From the NCBI GenBank assembly GCA_020847545.1, contig JADLBV010000039.1, forward strand, positions 1 to 39,332: a stretch of DNA of 39,332 nt, in the 5' to 3' direction. This document shows, piece by piece, positions 17,280 to 24,638 of this stretch. Every line of letters starts with the position of its first letter. Position 1 is the stretch's first letter. Both the position numbers and the translations under genes were made by a program. Below the pieces are notes generated by a model that saw nothing but the letters and a program-made list of their open reading frames with translations, was not told the origin of the DNA and ran no database searches. The stretch is from Phycisphaerales bacterium. GTDB lineage: Bacteria > Planctomycetota > Phycisphaerae > Tepidisphaerales > Tepidisphaeraceae.

Positions 17280-18472
17280 AAGATACCTACTGCGCGCAGC
17301 GCCCTACGCAATCCTTTCACCGGATCGTTGTGCTGCTGCCAATCCTCAAGAATGGGTTTCGAGGCGGCTTTCATTGCATCAATCCGCTTGTCGTCCGTAA
17401 CCTCCCGAAGGCAATCGGTCAGTTCATTCAGGTCTCCGACTGGAAAAGTATGGCCATTGACACCTTCCCTGACTAGCTCGGCAGCAGCGCCGACGATGTT
17501 GGACGCGACCACTGCCATTCCAGCGGCGACCGCCTCGTTGATGACCAGAGCCCACGGCTCATAGTCGCTGGGAAGCACCAAGACATCACTCAAGCGATAG
17601 AGTGCGCTGACTGCGGACTGATCATCAAGAAAGCCTGTCCAAATGACGCGTTCACGAAGCTCGGCCGGAAGACGTTGCTTCAAATACTCTTCCATCGGTC
17701 CCGAACCAGCCATAACCAAATCCCATTGCGACCGCTCGTCGGCGATTCGAATAAATGCATCAATCAGCAAATCCGGGCGCTTCACGTCAACCATCCTCGC
17801 GCAAAACACGATACGACGGCGATTGGGATTCAACTGAAAGCGTCGACGTGTATTCTCAATAACATCCGAAGGCAAGTTGCGTATCAACTCATAGTCCGGT
17901 TCGTAAGGGAAAAAGAAAATGCGATCTGGATCCGCGCCGTAACGCTCGAAGTAGGCCTTGCCCAACGTGCCGCACGGCAGAATCCCATCACACTTGCGGA
18001 CGACGCTTGACACCCACAAGCGTTTGATCATTGCCACGAGGCCGCGCGCCTTGTCGCTGTGTATATTGCTGTCGGCGACAAGAAAGCAATTGACCTGATG
18101 CCTTCTGCACCAGTGAATCAGGCGCAGCCGCCCCAAGTCATTGTACCCGCCCATAATCACGGCCCGGATGCGTTGCTGCTTCATCCAACGGATGATCCTT
18201 CCCGCCTTGCGCCATTCGCGCGGCCAATAACGTATCTTTCTTTGCTGGACAGCGGCCGGTTGTCCCTGACCCAGAAGGATCGGGTGAATGTCTGCCGGCA
18301 CCTCGCTGCGCCACAGTCCCCTGCCAGCATCATGGGTGCAGATCGTCCAGACACGAATCTCCGGTATCTCGCAAATAATTCGCCGATGCAAATGAATACG
18401 GTACGGCGGGATCTCATTGACGATAATCGCCACGGGAACCGCACCGCTGGAAATATCCATTCGCTGCGTCAT
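17273..18472 (-). CDS. Glycosyltransferase family 4/1
   Basis: This 399-residue GT-B glycosyltransferase has a C-terminal donor-binding half with typical segments: VFCARMVDVKRPDLLIDAF, then a DLVMAGSGP segment, and the E-x7-E region VLPSDYEPWALVINEAVAAG with both glutamates. The N-terminal acceptor half begins with AIIVNEIPPYRIHL. It probably adds a sugar from a nucleotide donor during polysaccharide assembly in the cytoplasm. The frame is open to 18523, but the ATG at 18472 is chosen because it lies just past the stop of the upstream methyltransferase gene (18477) and just before the conserved fold. The two genes appear to form a minus-strand pair. Confidence 0.88.
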   Translation of the reverse strand: MTQRMDISSGAVPVAIIVNEIPPYRIHLHRRIICEIPEIRVWTICTHDAGRGLWRSEVPADIHPILLGQGQPAAVQQRKIRYWPREWRKAGRIIRWMKQQRIRAVIMGGYNDLGRLRLIHWCRRHQVNCFLVADSNIHSDKARGLVAMIKRLWVSSVVRKCDGILPCGTLGKAYFERYGADPDRIFFFPYEPDYELIRNLPSDVIENTRRRFQLNPNRRRIVFCARMVDVKRPDLLIDAFIRIADERSQWDLVMAGSGPMEEYLKQRLPAELRERVIWTGFLDDQSAVSALYRLSDVLVLPSDYEPWALVINEAVAAGMAVVASNIVGAAAELVREGVNGHTFPVGDLNELTDCLREVTDDKRIDAMKAASKPILEDWQQHNDPVKGLRRALRAVGIFQ

Positions 18473-18476
18473 ATGA

Positions 18477-19229
18477 TCAGGCACGACGTGCCACATACAT
18501 CTGATTGACGCCGAACTGTGCAAGCAGCGGCAACCCCATTAATTTTCTTTCCAGTCGTTCAACGCGAACGCTGGACAATATGCGCATCGATTTATTGCCC
18601 AAGACCGCCGATCCCCAAACGGCTTCGATCTCCAGACCTGCCTGATGAGCCAATCGCAACACCTGCCGATGGGTCATGCAGTTGCCCTCGGATCGATGCC
18701 CTTTGCCTAAATTTCGCAATTCGTGAAAGGGCCACATGATGAGCTTATGGCTCATCAGATTGCCATGGTTGTTGAAGACCAACCGGCTGTCTGGACCTTT
18801 GAGACGTGTGGCCAGCGCCTTGAAAGCGGCCAAACGCAGCGACGGCTCGGCGTTCAAGATAAATCGAAATGCAGTAATCAGGTCATATTTGCCTTCCATT
18901 GACGAATTTGGCTCCGTAATATCGGCGCGGATGAGCTTGGCATGTTTGACCTTGGTCCGCGCCACATCGATCATCTGCTGAGAAATTTCGATGCCGGTGG
19001 CGCTATCCACCTTCTCCTCCATGAAGGAGATGATCCGTCCGGTCCCGGCCGCGAAATCCAGATAATCGATCCACGGATGAGATTGACGAAATTGAGCGGC
19101 AAAATGTGCCAGTTGTTCCTGCTCCATTCGCCATGTGATCTCTCCGTACGTACCAGCGGCATATTGGCGGGAATCGTAGTCCGTCGCCTTGGCTTGATCC
19201 GTAAAATGCTTACGATAGGTTTCAGTCAT
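18477..19229 (-). CDS. Class I SAM-dependent methyltransferase
   Basis: This 250-residue protein has SAM motif I as YLDFAAGTGR (near residues 57-66), followed by an acidic GIEIS at the end of strand 2 and a DLITAFRFILN motif IV. It is likely a sugar or small-molecule methyltransferase in the polysaccharide pathway; the substrate is unknown. Two starts are possible: ATG 19244 and ATG 19229. The second has AGG five bases upstream. With that start, the methyltransferase and the divergent kinase gene share a CATG palindrome (19227-19230), each using one strand of it as its start codon. Confidence 0.85.
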   Translation of the reverse strand: MTETYRKHFTDQAKATDYDSRQYAAGTYGEITWRMEQEQLAHFAAQFRQSHPWIDYLDFAAGTGRIISFMEEKVDSATGIEISQQMIDVARTKVKHAKLIRADITEPNSSMEGKYDLITAFRFILNAEPSLRLAAFKALATRLKGPDSRLVFNNHGNLMSHKLIMWPFHELRNLGKGHRSEGNCMTHRQVLRLAHQAGLEIEAVWGSAVLGNKSMRILSSVRVERLERKLMGLPLLAQFGVNQMYVARRA

Positions 19230-20277
19230 GACCTGCTGTTCCATAAAAAAGAGAATTCCCGCTGGTGACGGGTATTATATTTACGGTTTGGGAAAAATAC
19301 CAATCCTGGCATTCACCACCCGCGGCAGAATGGATCGCATCGCGGCACTGCAATTTTTCCCGGTCCACAGCCGCCGACGAAAAATCTACAAGTCGCTGCT
19401 GGTCTTCCTGGCCCGCATGAATCTGGACCGCATCTTCTTCCCGCGGGTCAAAAAAATACAATTCCCCGACGGCTTTGACTTTGAGCAATGGCTTGATGAG
19501 GTTCGCCAACTCACCGGCCATCGGGAAATGGATGCGGTCGTCGTCTGGCCCCCCCCGGCCCGCTGCGAGGCGCGGGTCTACATCCATCTGTTTGACGGCT
19601 CGCACCGTGTCGCCTTCGCCAAAATCTCCTTCAGTGAATACAACCACCGTAAACTCGCCAACGCGGTCGATATCCTGACCCGGATCGCCCGCGAGGATCG
19701 TTATGATTTCAAGGTGGTGGACATGATCCATTTCGGCCAATTTCAGGACCACCAGTATCTTCTTCTGCAACCCCTGCCGGAAAAATCCTCCCCCATGACC
19801 CATTCGTGGCAATGGGTGGAGTCAAACCTCCTGAACACGTTTGCTGGTCCCCGCCGACTCCTCCCCTGGTCAGAAATTGAGCAACAACCCTGGTGGCGTC
19901 AATACATGGAGAATATCAACCCCGACTCCCCCTTCCACCGCGAATTGATTCAACTGATGGGCGATTCGGCCGCCGTCCGCCGGGTGCATGGTGATTTCTC
20001 CCCCCACAACATGATCCTCTCCGATGGGAAGGTGTGGCTCTTTGACTGGGAGGAATACAGCGATGCCGGCCCCTGCCGGACCGATGAGATTCGCTTTGAA
20101 CTAGCGCTGCGGATGAAACCGATTCTCGCCTCTCCCGCCCGACAGGCCGAATTGTTCGCACAACGGCATGGCCGCGGCCGCGACCCCGCATGGCCCGATG
20201 CGATGCTGGCGCTCGCATTCCTGCATGGCGCCCGCGTCATGGAGGCCCGCGCCCTGATCGATCACTGGAAGGATTAA
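19228..20277 (+). CDS. APH-fold kinase (LPS/sugar kinase-like)
   Basis: This 349-residue protein has the aminoglycoside-phosphotransferase/protein-kinase-like fold. The catalytic loop is HGDFSPHN (His254, Asp256, Asn261), the metal-binding acid is Asp273 in LFDWEEY, and a likely ATP lysine is Lys132 in FAKIS. Such enzymes phosphorylate small molecules; in this setting a sugar or lipid acceptor of the envelope is more likely than an antibiotic. The start is uncertain: ATG 19228 keeps an in-frame YYIYGLGKIPI segment that reads like the family N terminus, but it overlaps the divergent methyltransferase start; ATG 19330 would avoid this. The gene lies four bases before the next glycosyltransferase gene. 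Confidence 0.75.
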   Translation: MTCCSIKKRIPAGDGYYIYGLGKIPILAFTTRGRMDRIAALQFFPVHSRRRKIYKSLLVFLARMNLDRIFFPRVKKIQFPDGFDFEQWLDEVRQLTGHREMDAVVVWPPPARCEARVYIHLFDGSHRVAFAKISFSEYNHRKLANAVDILTRIAREDRYDFKVVDMIHFGQFQDHQYLLLQPLPEKSSPMTHSWQWVESNLLNTFAGPRRLLPWSEIEQQPWWRQYMENINPDSPFHRELIQLMGDSAAVRRVHGDFSPHNMILSDGKVWLFDWEEYSDAGPCRTDEIRFELALRMKPILASPARQAELFAQRHGRGRDPAWPDAMLALAFLHGARVMEARALIDHWKD

Positions 20278-20281
20278 TTCC

Positions 20282-21421
20282 ATGAATCCCCCTCGTCGCA
20301 TTCTCATCAACGGTCTCTCCATCGGCTCCGGCGGCGGATACACCGTCGGCCGGGAATTGTTCCGCCACATGGCTGAACTTCGTCCCGATTGGACCTTCAC
20401 CCTCGCATTGATCGAAGGGCATACCCTTCACGACAACTTCAGGCGGGAATCGCTGCCGACCAACGCCCATCTCCTCTGGGCTCCCGCCACCACCCTTCGA
20501 CGGGTGGCGCGCAACAAGTATGAAAATGATGCGCTGGTCCGCTGGGCCATCGACAATCACGTCAACGCGGTCGTGCAGCTCAATGGGATGGTGATCAGAC
20601 GGATGCCCATTCCCACGCTGGCCCATTTTCAGGACCCCTGGCCCTATCGCACCGAAGCCTGGACCAGCAGAAAAGACCCGGTAATCGCCTTTCTCAAACG
20701 CCGGGCGCACGCCCGGGCGCTGCGGTTGGCCGCCTGCTGCGGATTCACCAGCGCCTATCTGCGCGACCTGATCGTCGGCCGACTGCGAATCCAACCCAAA
20801 CGCGCGGAGGTCTTCTACAACGGCCTCCCTCCCTCCTGGATCGAACGCGCCGGTGGTTTGTTGCCCGACTGGAACGCCCGCCCCATGGAGATGGCCTCGG
20901 TCAGCAATGTCGGCCCCTACAAGCGCCAGTCGTTGGTGATCGAGGCGCTGCCGCAACTGGTCAACCGGCCGGGATTGGAAAAGCTGATCTACCGCATCGC
21001 CGGACATTGCCCGGCCGACTATCGCGCCCATCTTCAATCGCTGGCGCGACGATTGAGTGTCGAAAAGCATGTTGTGATCGAAGGGCGGGTCTCCGATGCC
21101 CGCGTCGAGGAGATTCTTCGCCAATCCCGCTGTTTCGTCCTGATGAGCGTCTGCGAATCCTTCGGCATCCCCGCCATCGAGGCGATGAGTTTCGGCACCC
21201 CAACGGTCGTCAGCGACTGCTGCGCCATGCCCGAAGTCTGCGGCCAAGCCGCCGACCTCTCACCGGTCGACGACCTGCCCGCCCTCACCGAAAACCTCGC
21301 CCGCGCCCTGACCGACCCCACCCACGCCGAACAACTCCGCCGGGCCGGGGCGGCACAAGCCCAAAAGTTCCAATGGCGCCAAACCGCCCAGCAAATGGCC
21401 GAGTGTCTTGGGGGGTTTTGA
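20282..21421 (+). CDS. Glycosyltransferase family 4
   Basis: This 379-residue GT-B enzyme begins with ILINGLSIGSGGGYTVGREL, typical of GT4 N-terminal halves with a glycine loop, and ends with the donor site: CFVLMSVCESFGIPAIEAMSF containing the E-x7-E pair, then GTPTVVSDCCAMPEV. It should transfer a sugar from a nucleotide donor. It starts four bases after the kinase gene, so the two are probably co-translated. The repeat-rich block starts right at its stop codon (TGA at 21419-21421 overlaps an AT-rich interspersed repeat), so the last residues may have been altered by the repeat. Confidence 0.9.
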   Translation: MNPPRRILINGLSIGSGGGYTVGRELFRHMAELRPDWTFTLALIEGHTLHDNFRRESLPTNAHLLWAPATTLRRVARNKYENDALVRWAIDNHVNAVVQLNGMVIRRMPIPTLAHFQDPWPYRTEAWTSRKDPVIAFLKRRAHARALRLAACCGFTSAYLRDLIVGRLRIQPKRAEVFYNGLPPSWIERAGGLLPDWNARPMEMASVSNVGPYKRQSLVIEALPQLVNRPGLEKLIYRIAGHCPADYRAHLQSLARRLSVEKHVVIEGRVSDARVEEILRQSRCFVLMSVCESFGIPAIEAMSFGTPTVVSDCCAMPEVCGQAADLSPVDDLPALTENLARALTDPTHAEQLRRAGAAQAQKFQWRQTAQQMAECLGGF

Positions 21422-21453
21422 TTTACGATTTTAGATTTGCGATTTTCGATTAC
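21420..21453. repeat. AT-rich interspersed repeat, copy 1
   Basis: This is a run of GATTTTAGATTTGCGATTTT-type words starting at the stop codon of the glycosyltransferase gene. The same family recurs at about 22541, 22714-22761, 23599-23659 and 24639-24679. Translated, the complement gives a characteristic NRKSKI/NQKSKI peptide. Confidence 0.8.
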
Positions 21454-21484
21454 AGGTGAATACCAAGAATCCAGAATATAATGT

Positions 21485-21551
21485 GCCACCGAGGCACAGA
21501 GATCACAGAGAAGATAAGAGAATTTCTCCGTGTTCTCTGTGTCTCGGTGGC
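21485..21551. repeat. Inverted repeat with CACAGAG words
   Basis: Arms 21485-21512 and 21524-21551 are 28 bases long and complementary except for about three positions, with an 11-base loop. The arms are built of CACAGAG/CTCTGTG words bounded by GCCACCGAG. A related but split and expanded version lies at 22589-22708 in inverse orientation, on the other side of the unknown gene. Confidence 0.8.
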
Positions 21552-21614
21552 TTCTTCTTTCTTTATCATCTTATCACCCCTTCATCATCCCCCAATCCAA
21601 TATCCAAAATGAAA

Positions 21615-21650
21615 GGGCGGCGATCCCCGCAAGTGGGAGGACCGCCGCCC
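21615..21650 (-). terminator. Rho-independent terminator of the unknown gene
   Basis: GGGCGGCG (21615-21622) pairs with CGCCGCCC (21643-21650), with a further inner stem. Read on the minus strand the hairpin follows the stop of the 21685-22404 gene by about 35 bases and is followed by TTTCATTTT, a U-rich tail. Confidence 0.7.
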
Positions 21651-21684
21651 GGCGTAGCATCATAACCCAATCAAGGCGGTAACA

Positions 21685-22404
21685 TCACGCCGCCCGGCTG
21701 ATCGGCCCATCGCTGTCGCGAATCGCGCTCTGCGCGGTCGGGGGGCCGTACTGCACATAGGTGTTGATCGGCTCGCAGCTTGGGCCGCACTCCTGCATCG
21801 GGTTGAACCAGCAGGCCGTCAGCCAGACCCGGCTGCCGGTGGGGATGTCGGCCGCGAGGGTGATGCTGAACTTGGTGCGCGAATCGGTCCCTTCAAAGGT
21901 CCAGTCGCGCAGGTCCTGCGGGGCGGTTTCACCGACGAAGCTGAAAAGGCGCGCGCCCGCCACGCCGGTGGGTTTGCCGCGGCCGCTCCCCTGCTTGTGC
22001 AGGCGGATCGAGACCGTTCGGCCGCTGATCGACAAAATGTCCATCTGCGGCGCCTCGGTCGGCGCGGGGATCGGGGCGCGTTGGGCGCGGATGTTCAATC
22101 CCAGCGCCTGCCGCTGGGCATCGGTGACGATCGGGTTGCTGCGCACGAATTGGCCCAGTTCCCGGCTGATGGCGATCAGCGACAGCTTGGCGATGTTCTT
22201 GGCCAAGATGGTCGCATCGCCGCGGGTGGAGGGGTCGGTCGCGGCCGTCAGGGCGGTGGCGTAGGCGGAGCGCTTCTCCCCATAGCTGGTCGCCTGCGAG
22301 ATCGACAATCCGTAGGTGACGGGGGCCGCGTTGATGAGCGTGTCGAAATTGGCCGCCCAGTCGCGCAGACCGGAATCAGATTCCGGCAAATATTGGATCG
22401 ACAT
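21685..22404 (-). CDS. Protein of unknown function in a repeat-bracketed cassette
   Basis: This 239-residue protein is not assigned to a function. The N-terminal half (residues 1-110) is helical and contains ASYGEKRSAYATAL-like and AKLSLIAISRELGQFV segments; the C-terminal half (about 120-230) looks like a beta-sandwich with a TACWFNPMQECGPSCEP segment carrying three cysteines close together. There is no signal peptide or membrane helix. AAGGAAGTGG lies upstream of the ATG at 22404, giving a good start; the longer open frame to 22710 runs into repeats and is rejected. The gene has its own terminator and is flanked by inverted copies of a composite repeat. Similar helical N termini occur, to my recollection, in uncharacterised planctomycete proteins. 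Confidence 0.75.
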   Translation of the reverse strand: MSIQYLPESDSGLRDWAANFDTLINAAPVTYGLSISQATSYGEKRSAYATALTAATDPSTRGDATILAKNIAKLSLIAISRELGQFVRSNPIVTDAQRQALGLNIRAQRAPIPAPTEAPQMDILSISGRTVSIRLHKQGSGRGKPTGVAGARLFSFVGETAPQDLRDWTFEGTDSRTKFSITLAADIPTGSRVWLTACWFNPMQECGPSCEPINTYVQYGPPTAQSAIRDSDGPISRAA

Positions 22405-22504
22405 GATCCACTTCCTTTCCCGCGCTGAATTGATGCGCGGATGAATTGATCGCCCGATCCCGGCGGCGGCTCGACAATCGACCCGCACGGATGTCGGGTG
22501 GGCT

Positions 22505-22523
22505 TTTTGTTCATCGAACAAAA
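22505..22523. promoter_or_regulatory. Perfect dyad upstream of the unknown gene
   Basis: TTTTGTTC (22505-22512) and GAACAAAA (22516-22523) are perfect inverted arms around ATC, about 100 bases upstream of the start at 22404. The size and symmetry suit a repressor operator, but no regulator is identified. The spacing does not fit the usual LexA boxes. Confidence 0.3.
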
Positions 22524-22540
22524 TGGAGGAGAGACTTGAT

Positions 22541-22761
22541 GGGATTTTTGATTTTTGATGATGAAGGGGTGGCAAAGAAAAATTTTGCCACAGAGCCACA
22601 GAGAGCACAGAGAAAAACACAGAGGATTTTTCTTCTCTGACTTCGGCGAGCTCAGTCGAGTCGTGGCCTCTGACTTCGGCGAGCTCAGTCGAGCCGTGTC
22701 TCGGTGGCACATTTGATTTTCGTATTCAATCCAAAATCGCAAATCTAAAATCGAAAATCCC
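22541..22761. repeat. Composite repeat block, inverse counterpart of 21420-21600
   Basis: This gene-free stretch holds, in order, a GATTTTTGATTTTTGATGATGAAGGGGTGG segment split by a TTT run, CACAGAG words at 22589-22616, two 26-base direct copies of a CTCTGACTTCGGCGAGCTCAG-type word (22635-22660 and 22668-22693, period 33), CTCGGTGGCAC at 22700, and an AT-rich repeat at 22714-22761. Read in reverse complement, the AT-rich word, the GTGCCACCGAG word, the CTCTGTG words and CACCCCTTCATCATC appear in the same order as in 21420-21600. Confidence 0.7.
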
Positions 22762-22790
22762 ACCGCCGGCCATCGCCGATGCGGCCAAAA

Positions 22791-23000
22791 GAATCTCCGC
22801 AACGGTCAAAAGAGTCTCGTTGAAGTCCAAAAATGTCCCGGTATGCCGGAAAGAAGACTCGCTAAGCAAGATGGAAGTCTGGGCACGGTGGAAAGAAGCC
22901 TCGGTGCGCAAGAAAGAAGTCTCGTGACACCAGAACGAAGTCTCGGCAAGCAAGAAAAGAGTCCCGTCGCGCCCGAAAGTATTTGCCGCAACCGGTCAAA
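22791..23000. repeat. Degenerate 21-base tandem repeat, about ten units
   Basis: Units start at 22791, 22812, 22833, 22853, 22874, 22895, 22916, 22937, 22958 and 22979, nearly all exactly 21 bases. The core is GAAGTCTCG followed by variable bases and ending in AAA. Because 21 is a multiple of three, open frames read as seven-residue repeats on both strands: an xxxETSF-like heptad on the minus strand (open 22726-22953) and an RSLGxxE-like heptad on the plus strand. No start with a Shine-Dalgarno was found, so it is listed as a repeat and not as a gene. Confidence 0.75.
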
Positions 23001-23032
23001 GTCGTCCGGTGATGGTGGACCAACGGGTGGAC

Positions 23033-24586
23033 CTACGCATCGGGAATCTGGTCGGGGGCGCCTTCCAGCAGGCGCGGCTTGTTGGGGGGGGGGGGGTTGC
23101 CGGTGGCGATGATGCCGGGGGGGAGGTCCTTGAAGACACTCCCCCGCGCCCCCAAAAGAGAGCGGGCGCCGATCGTCACCCCCGGGCCGACGAAGGCATC
23201 GGCCGCGATCCAGACATCCTCCTCCAGCACGATCGGGGGACGAAGCAGGGGGAAGGAGCGCTGGCTGTGGTCGTGCGTGCCGGCGCACAAATGGGCGTAT
23301 TGGCTGATGACGCAGTGTCGGCCGATGGTGATTTTGCCCAGTGAATAGAGGATCGCGTGGTCCCCGATGATCGCCCCATCGTCGATGGAGAGATTCCACG
23401 GGATCTCAATGGTGGCCGAGGGGCGGATGCGCACCCCTTTGCCCACCTTGGCGCCAAAACCGCGCAGCAAAAAGCGCCGCCACCCGTACCAGTTGTGAAA
23501 CGAGTGGCGAAAGAGGGTGGCGCGGGTGATCATCCATATAACTCGCTTTATTTTTTCCATGGTGCTCCAGGGGCTTTGGTGGCGGGAGGGGGGAGTTTCG
23601 ATTTTTGATTTTTGATTTTGGATTTCATTCGACAATCGCAAATCCAAACTCGAAAATTCATCGGTGAGGGGAGAGGGGGAGGAGGGGGAGACGGGGGGTT
23701 CGATCAGTTGTTGGTGGTTGGTCTTCAGGGTGTCGATGTTCGGGTGGGCGGTCTCTTTGGCCCGTTGTTTGAGTTCGTACAACTTCAGGCTGGTGATCAG
23801 TTCGTGGGAGGAGATCAACAGGCAGAAGCGCAGGCCGGTCATTCCATCGAGAAACCCCAGTTTAAGAAAATACATCCAGAGGAACCGCCCCAGCCATTTG
23901 GCGGGGAGTCTGGGGTAGATGTGGGTCTTGAAAAAGCGCCGGCGCTCCACGCTGGAGCCGAAGGCATCGGGTTTGATCAGGTTGCGATCCGGCAGGGAGT
24001 GGGCGAAGTAGAGGGTCTCGGCCTCCAGGGTGGAGTAGCGGTTGTGCTTGGCGATGTAATGTTCAAGTCCGCGACGGTCGTTGTGTTCCAATAGGTGCTT
24101 GAGGAATCCCTGCGGGCCATCGACGATCATGTGTTCATGGACGGGTCGGTCTTCGTAGCGCGCTTTGCCCCGTTTGAAGAGGCGAAGGTTCCAACTGGGA
24201 AAGTAGCCGCAGTGGCGGATGCGCTTTCCCAGAAAGAGCAGATAGCGGTTGATGTAAAAGCCGCTTTGGGGGACCGAATCGGCCGGGCGGGCGCACAACT
24301 GTTCGATCTCCCGGCGCAGTTGGGGGGTGATCGCCTCATCGGCATCCAAAATCATCACCCAGGGGGACTCGAAGGGGAGGTTGTCCAAGGCCCAGTTTTT
24401 CTGGCGGGCGTAACCCTCCCATGCGTGTTCCACCACCGTGGCCCCGGATGCGCGGGCGATCTCCAGCGTCCGGTCGGTGGAGCCGCTGTCCACCACGAAA
24501 ACCCGGCCGGTCCAACCGGCCACGCTCGCCAGCGCGTGGGGGAGGTTTTGTTCCTCATTAAAGGTCTGGATCAGCACATCGAGCAT
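23033..24586 (-). CDS. Fused GT2 glycosyltransferase and hexapeptide acyltransferase
   Basis: This single 517-residue frame holds two enzymes. Residues 1-about 300 are a GT2 of the WaaE/KdtX-like type: LIQTFNEEQNLP at the start, DSGSTDRT near 32-39, and the metal site DADE near 80. Residues 343-517 are a WcaF-like left-handed beta-helix acyltransferase with hexapeptide turns (IGDHAILYS, IGRHCVISQYAHLCAGTHDH, VGPGVTIGA). The joining segment (about 305-342) contains the NEIQNQKSKIE peptide encoded by an AT-rich interspersed repeat, so the fusion probably arose when a repeat removed the stop between two genes. An internal ATG at 23560 with GGAG upstream could still give a separate 175-residue acyltransferase. 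The C terminus is altered by a 13-base C tract. The longer frame to 24718 is repeat sequence. Confidence 0.82.
   Translation of the reverse strand: MLDVLIQTFNEEQNLPHALASVAGWTGRVFVVDSGSTDRTLEIARASGATVVEHAWEGYARQKNWALDNLPFESPWVMILDADEAITPQLRREIEQLCARPADSVPQSGFYINRYLLFLGKRIRHCGYFPSWNLRLFKRGKARYEDRPVHEHMIVDGPQGFLKHLLEHNDRRGLEHYIAKHNRYSTLEAETLYFAHSLPDRNLIKPDAFGSSVERRRFFKTHIYPRLPAKWLGRFLWMYFLKLGFLDGMTGLRFCLLISSHELITSLKLYELKQRAKETAHPNIDTLKTNHQQLIEPPVSPSSPSPLTDEFSSLDLRLSNEIQNQKSKIETPPSRHQSPWSTMEKIKRVIWMITRATLFRHSFHNWYGWRRFLLRGFGAKVGKGVRIRPSATIEIPWNLSIDDGAIIGDHAILYSLGKITIGRHCVISQYAHLCAGTHDHSQRSFPLLRPPIVLEEDVWIAADAFVGPGVTIGARSLLGARGSVFKDLPPGIIATGNPPPPNKPRLLEGAPDQIPDA
23084..23096. repeat. Homopolymer tract of 13 G (13 C on the coding strand)
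   Basis: Thirteen consecutive G lie in the acyltransferase coding region near its end, encoding four consecutive prolines. A length change would shift the frame of the last 17 or so codons. Such tracts can be phase-variable or be sequencing errors. Confidence 0.85.
23560..23568 (-). promoter_or_regulatory. Internal ribosome binding site and start for the acyltransferase half
   Basis: On the minus strand GGAG (23568-23565) stands four bases before the ATG that begins at 23560. The ATG encodes the Met at residue 343 of the fused protein, exactly where the acyltransferase domain begins. It is likely the original start of a once separate gene and may still be used. Confidence 0.5.
23599..23659. 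repeat. AT-rich interspersed repeat inside the fused gene
   Basis: This copy of the GATTTTTGATTTTTGATTTTGGATTT family is arranged as an imperfect palindrome: the left half reads on the plus strand and the right half (to 23659) is its inverse complement. It lies in frame in the linker of the GT2-acyltransferase fusion and encodes a Lys/Gln/Ser-rich peptide. Confidence 0.8.
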
Positions 24587-24638
24587 GGGTCCATCTTGCC
24601 ATGAAAGGGGTTTGTTGGCCAGATGGGGATGAGGGTGG

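Noticed and set aside
22505-22523. LexA (SOS) box
   Set aside because: The half-sites GTTC and GAAC are separated by three bases in an orientation that does not match the usual LexA patterns.
21420-22762. Insertion sequence
   Set aside because: The enclosed gene shows no transposase motif, and no target-site duplication could be recognised at the ends.
22791-23000. CRISPR array
   Set aside because: The 21-base units are contiguous and degenerate with no unique spacers, and no cas genes are present.
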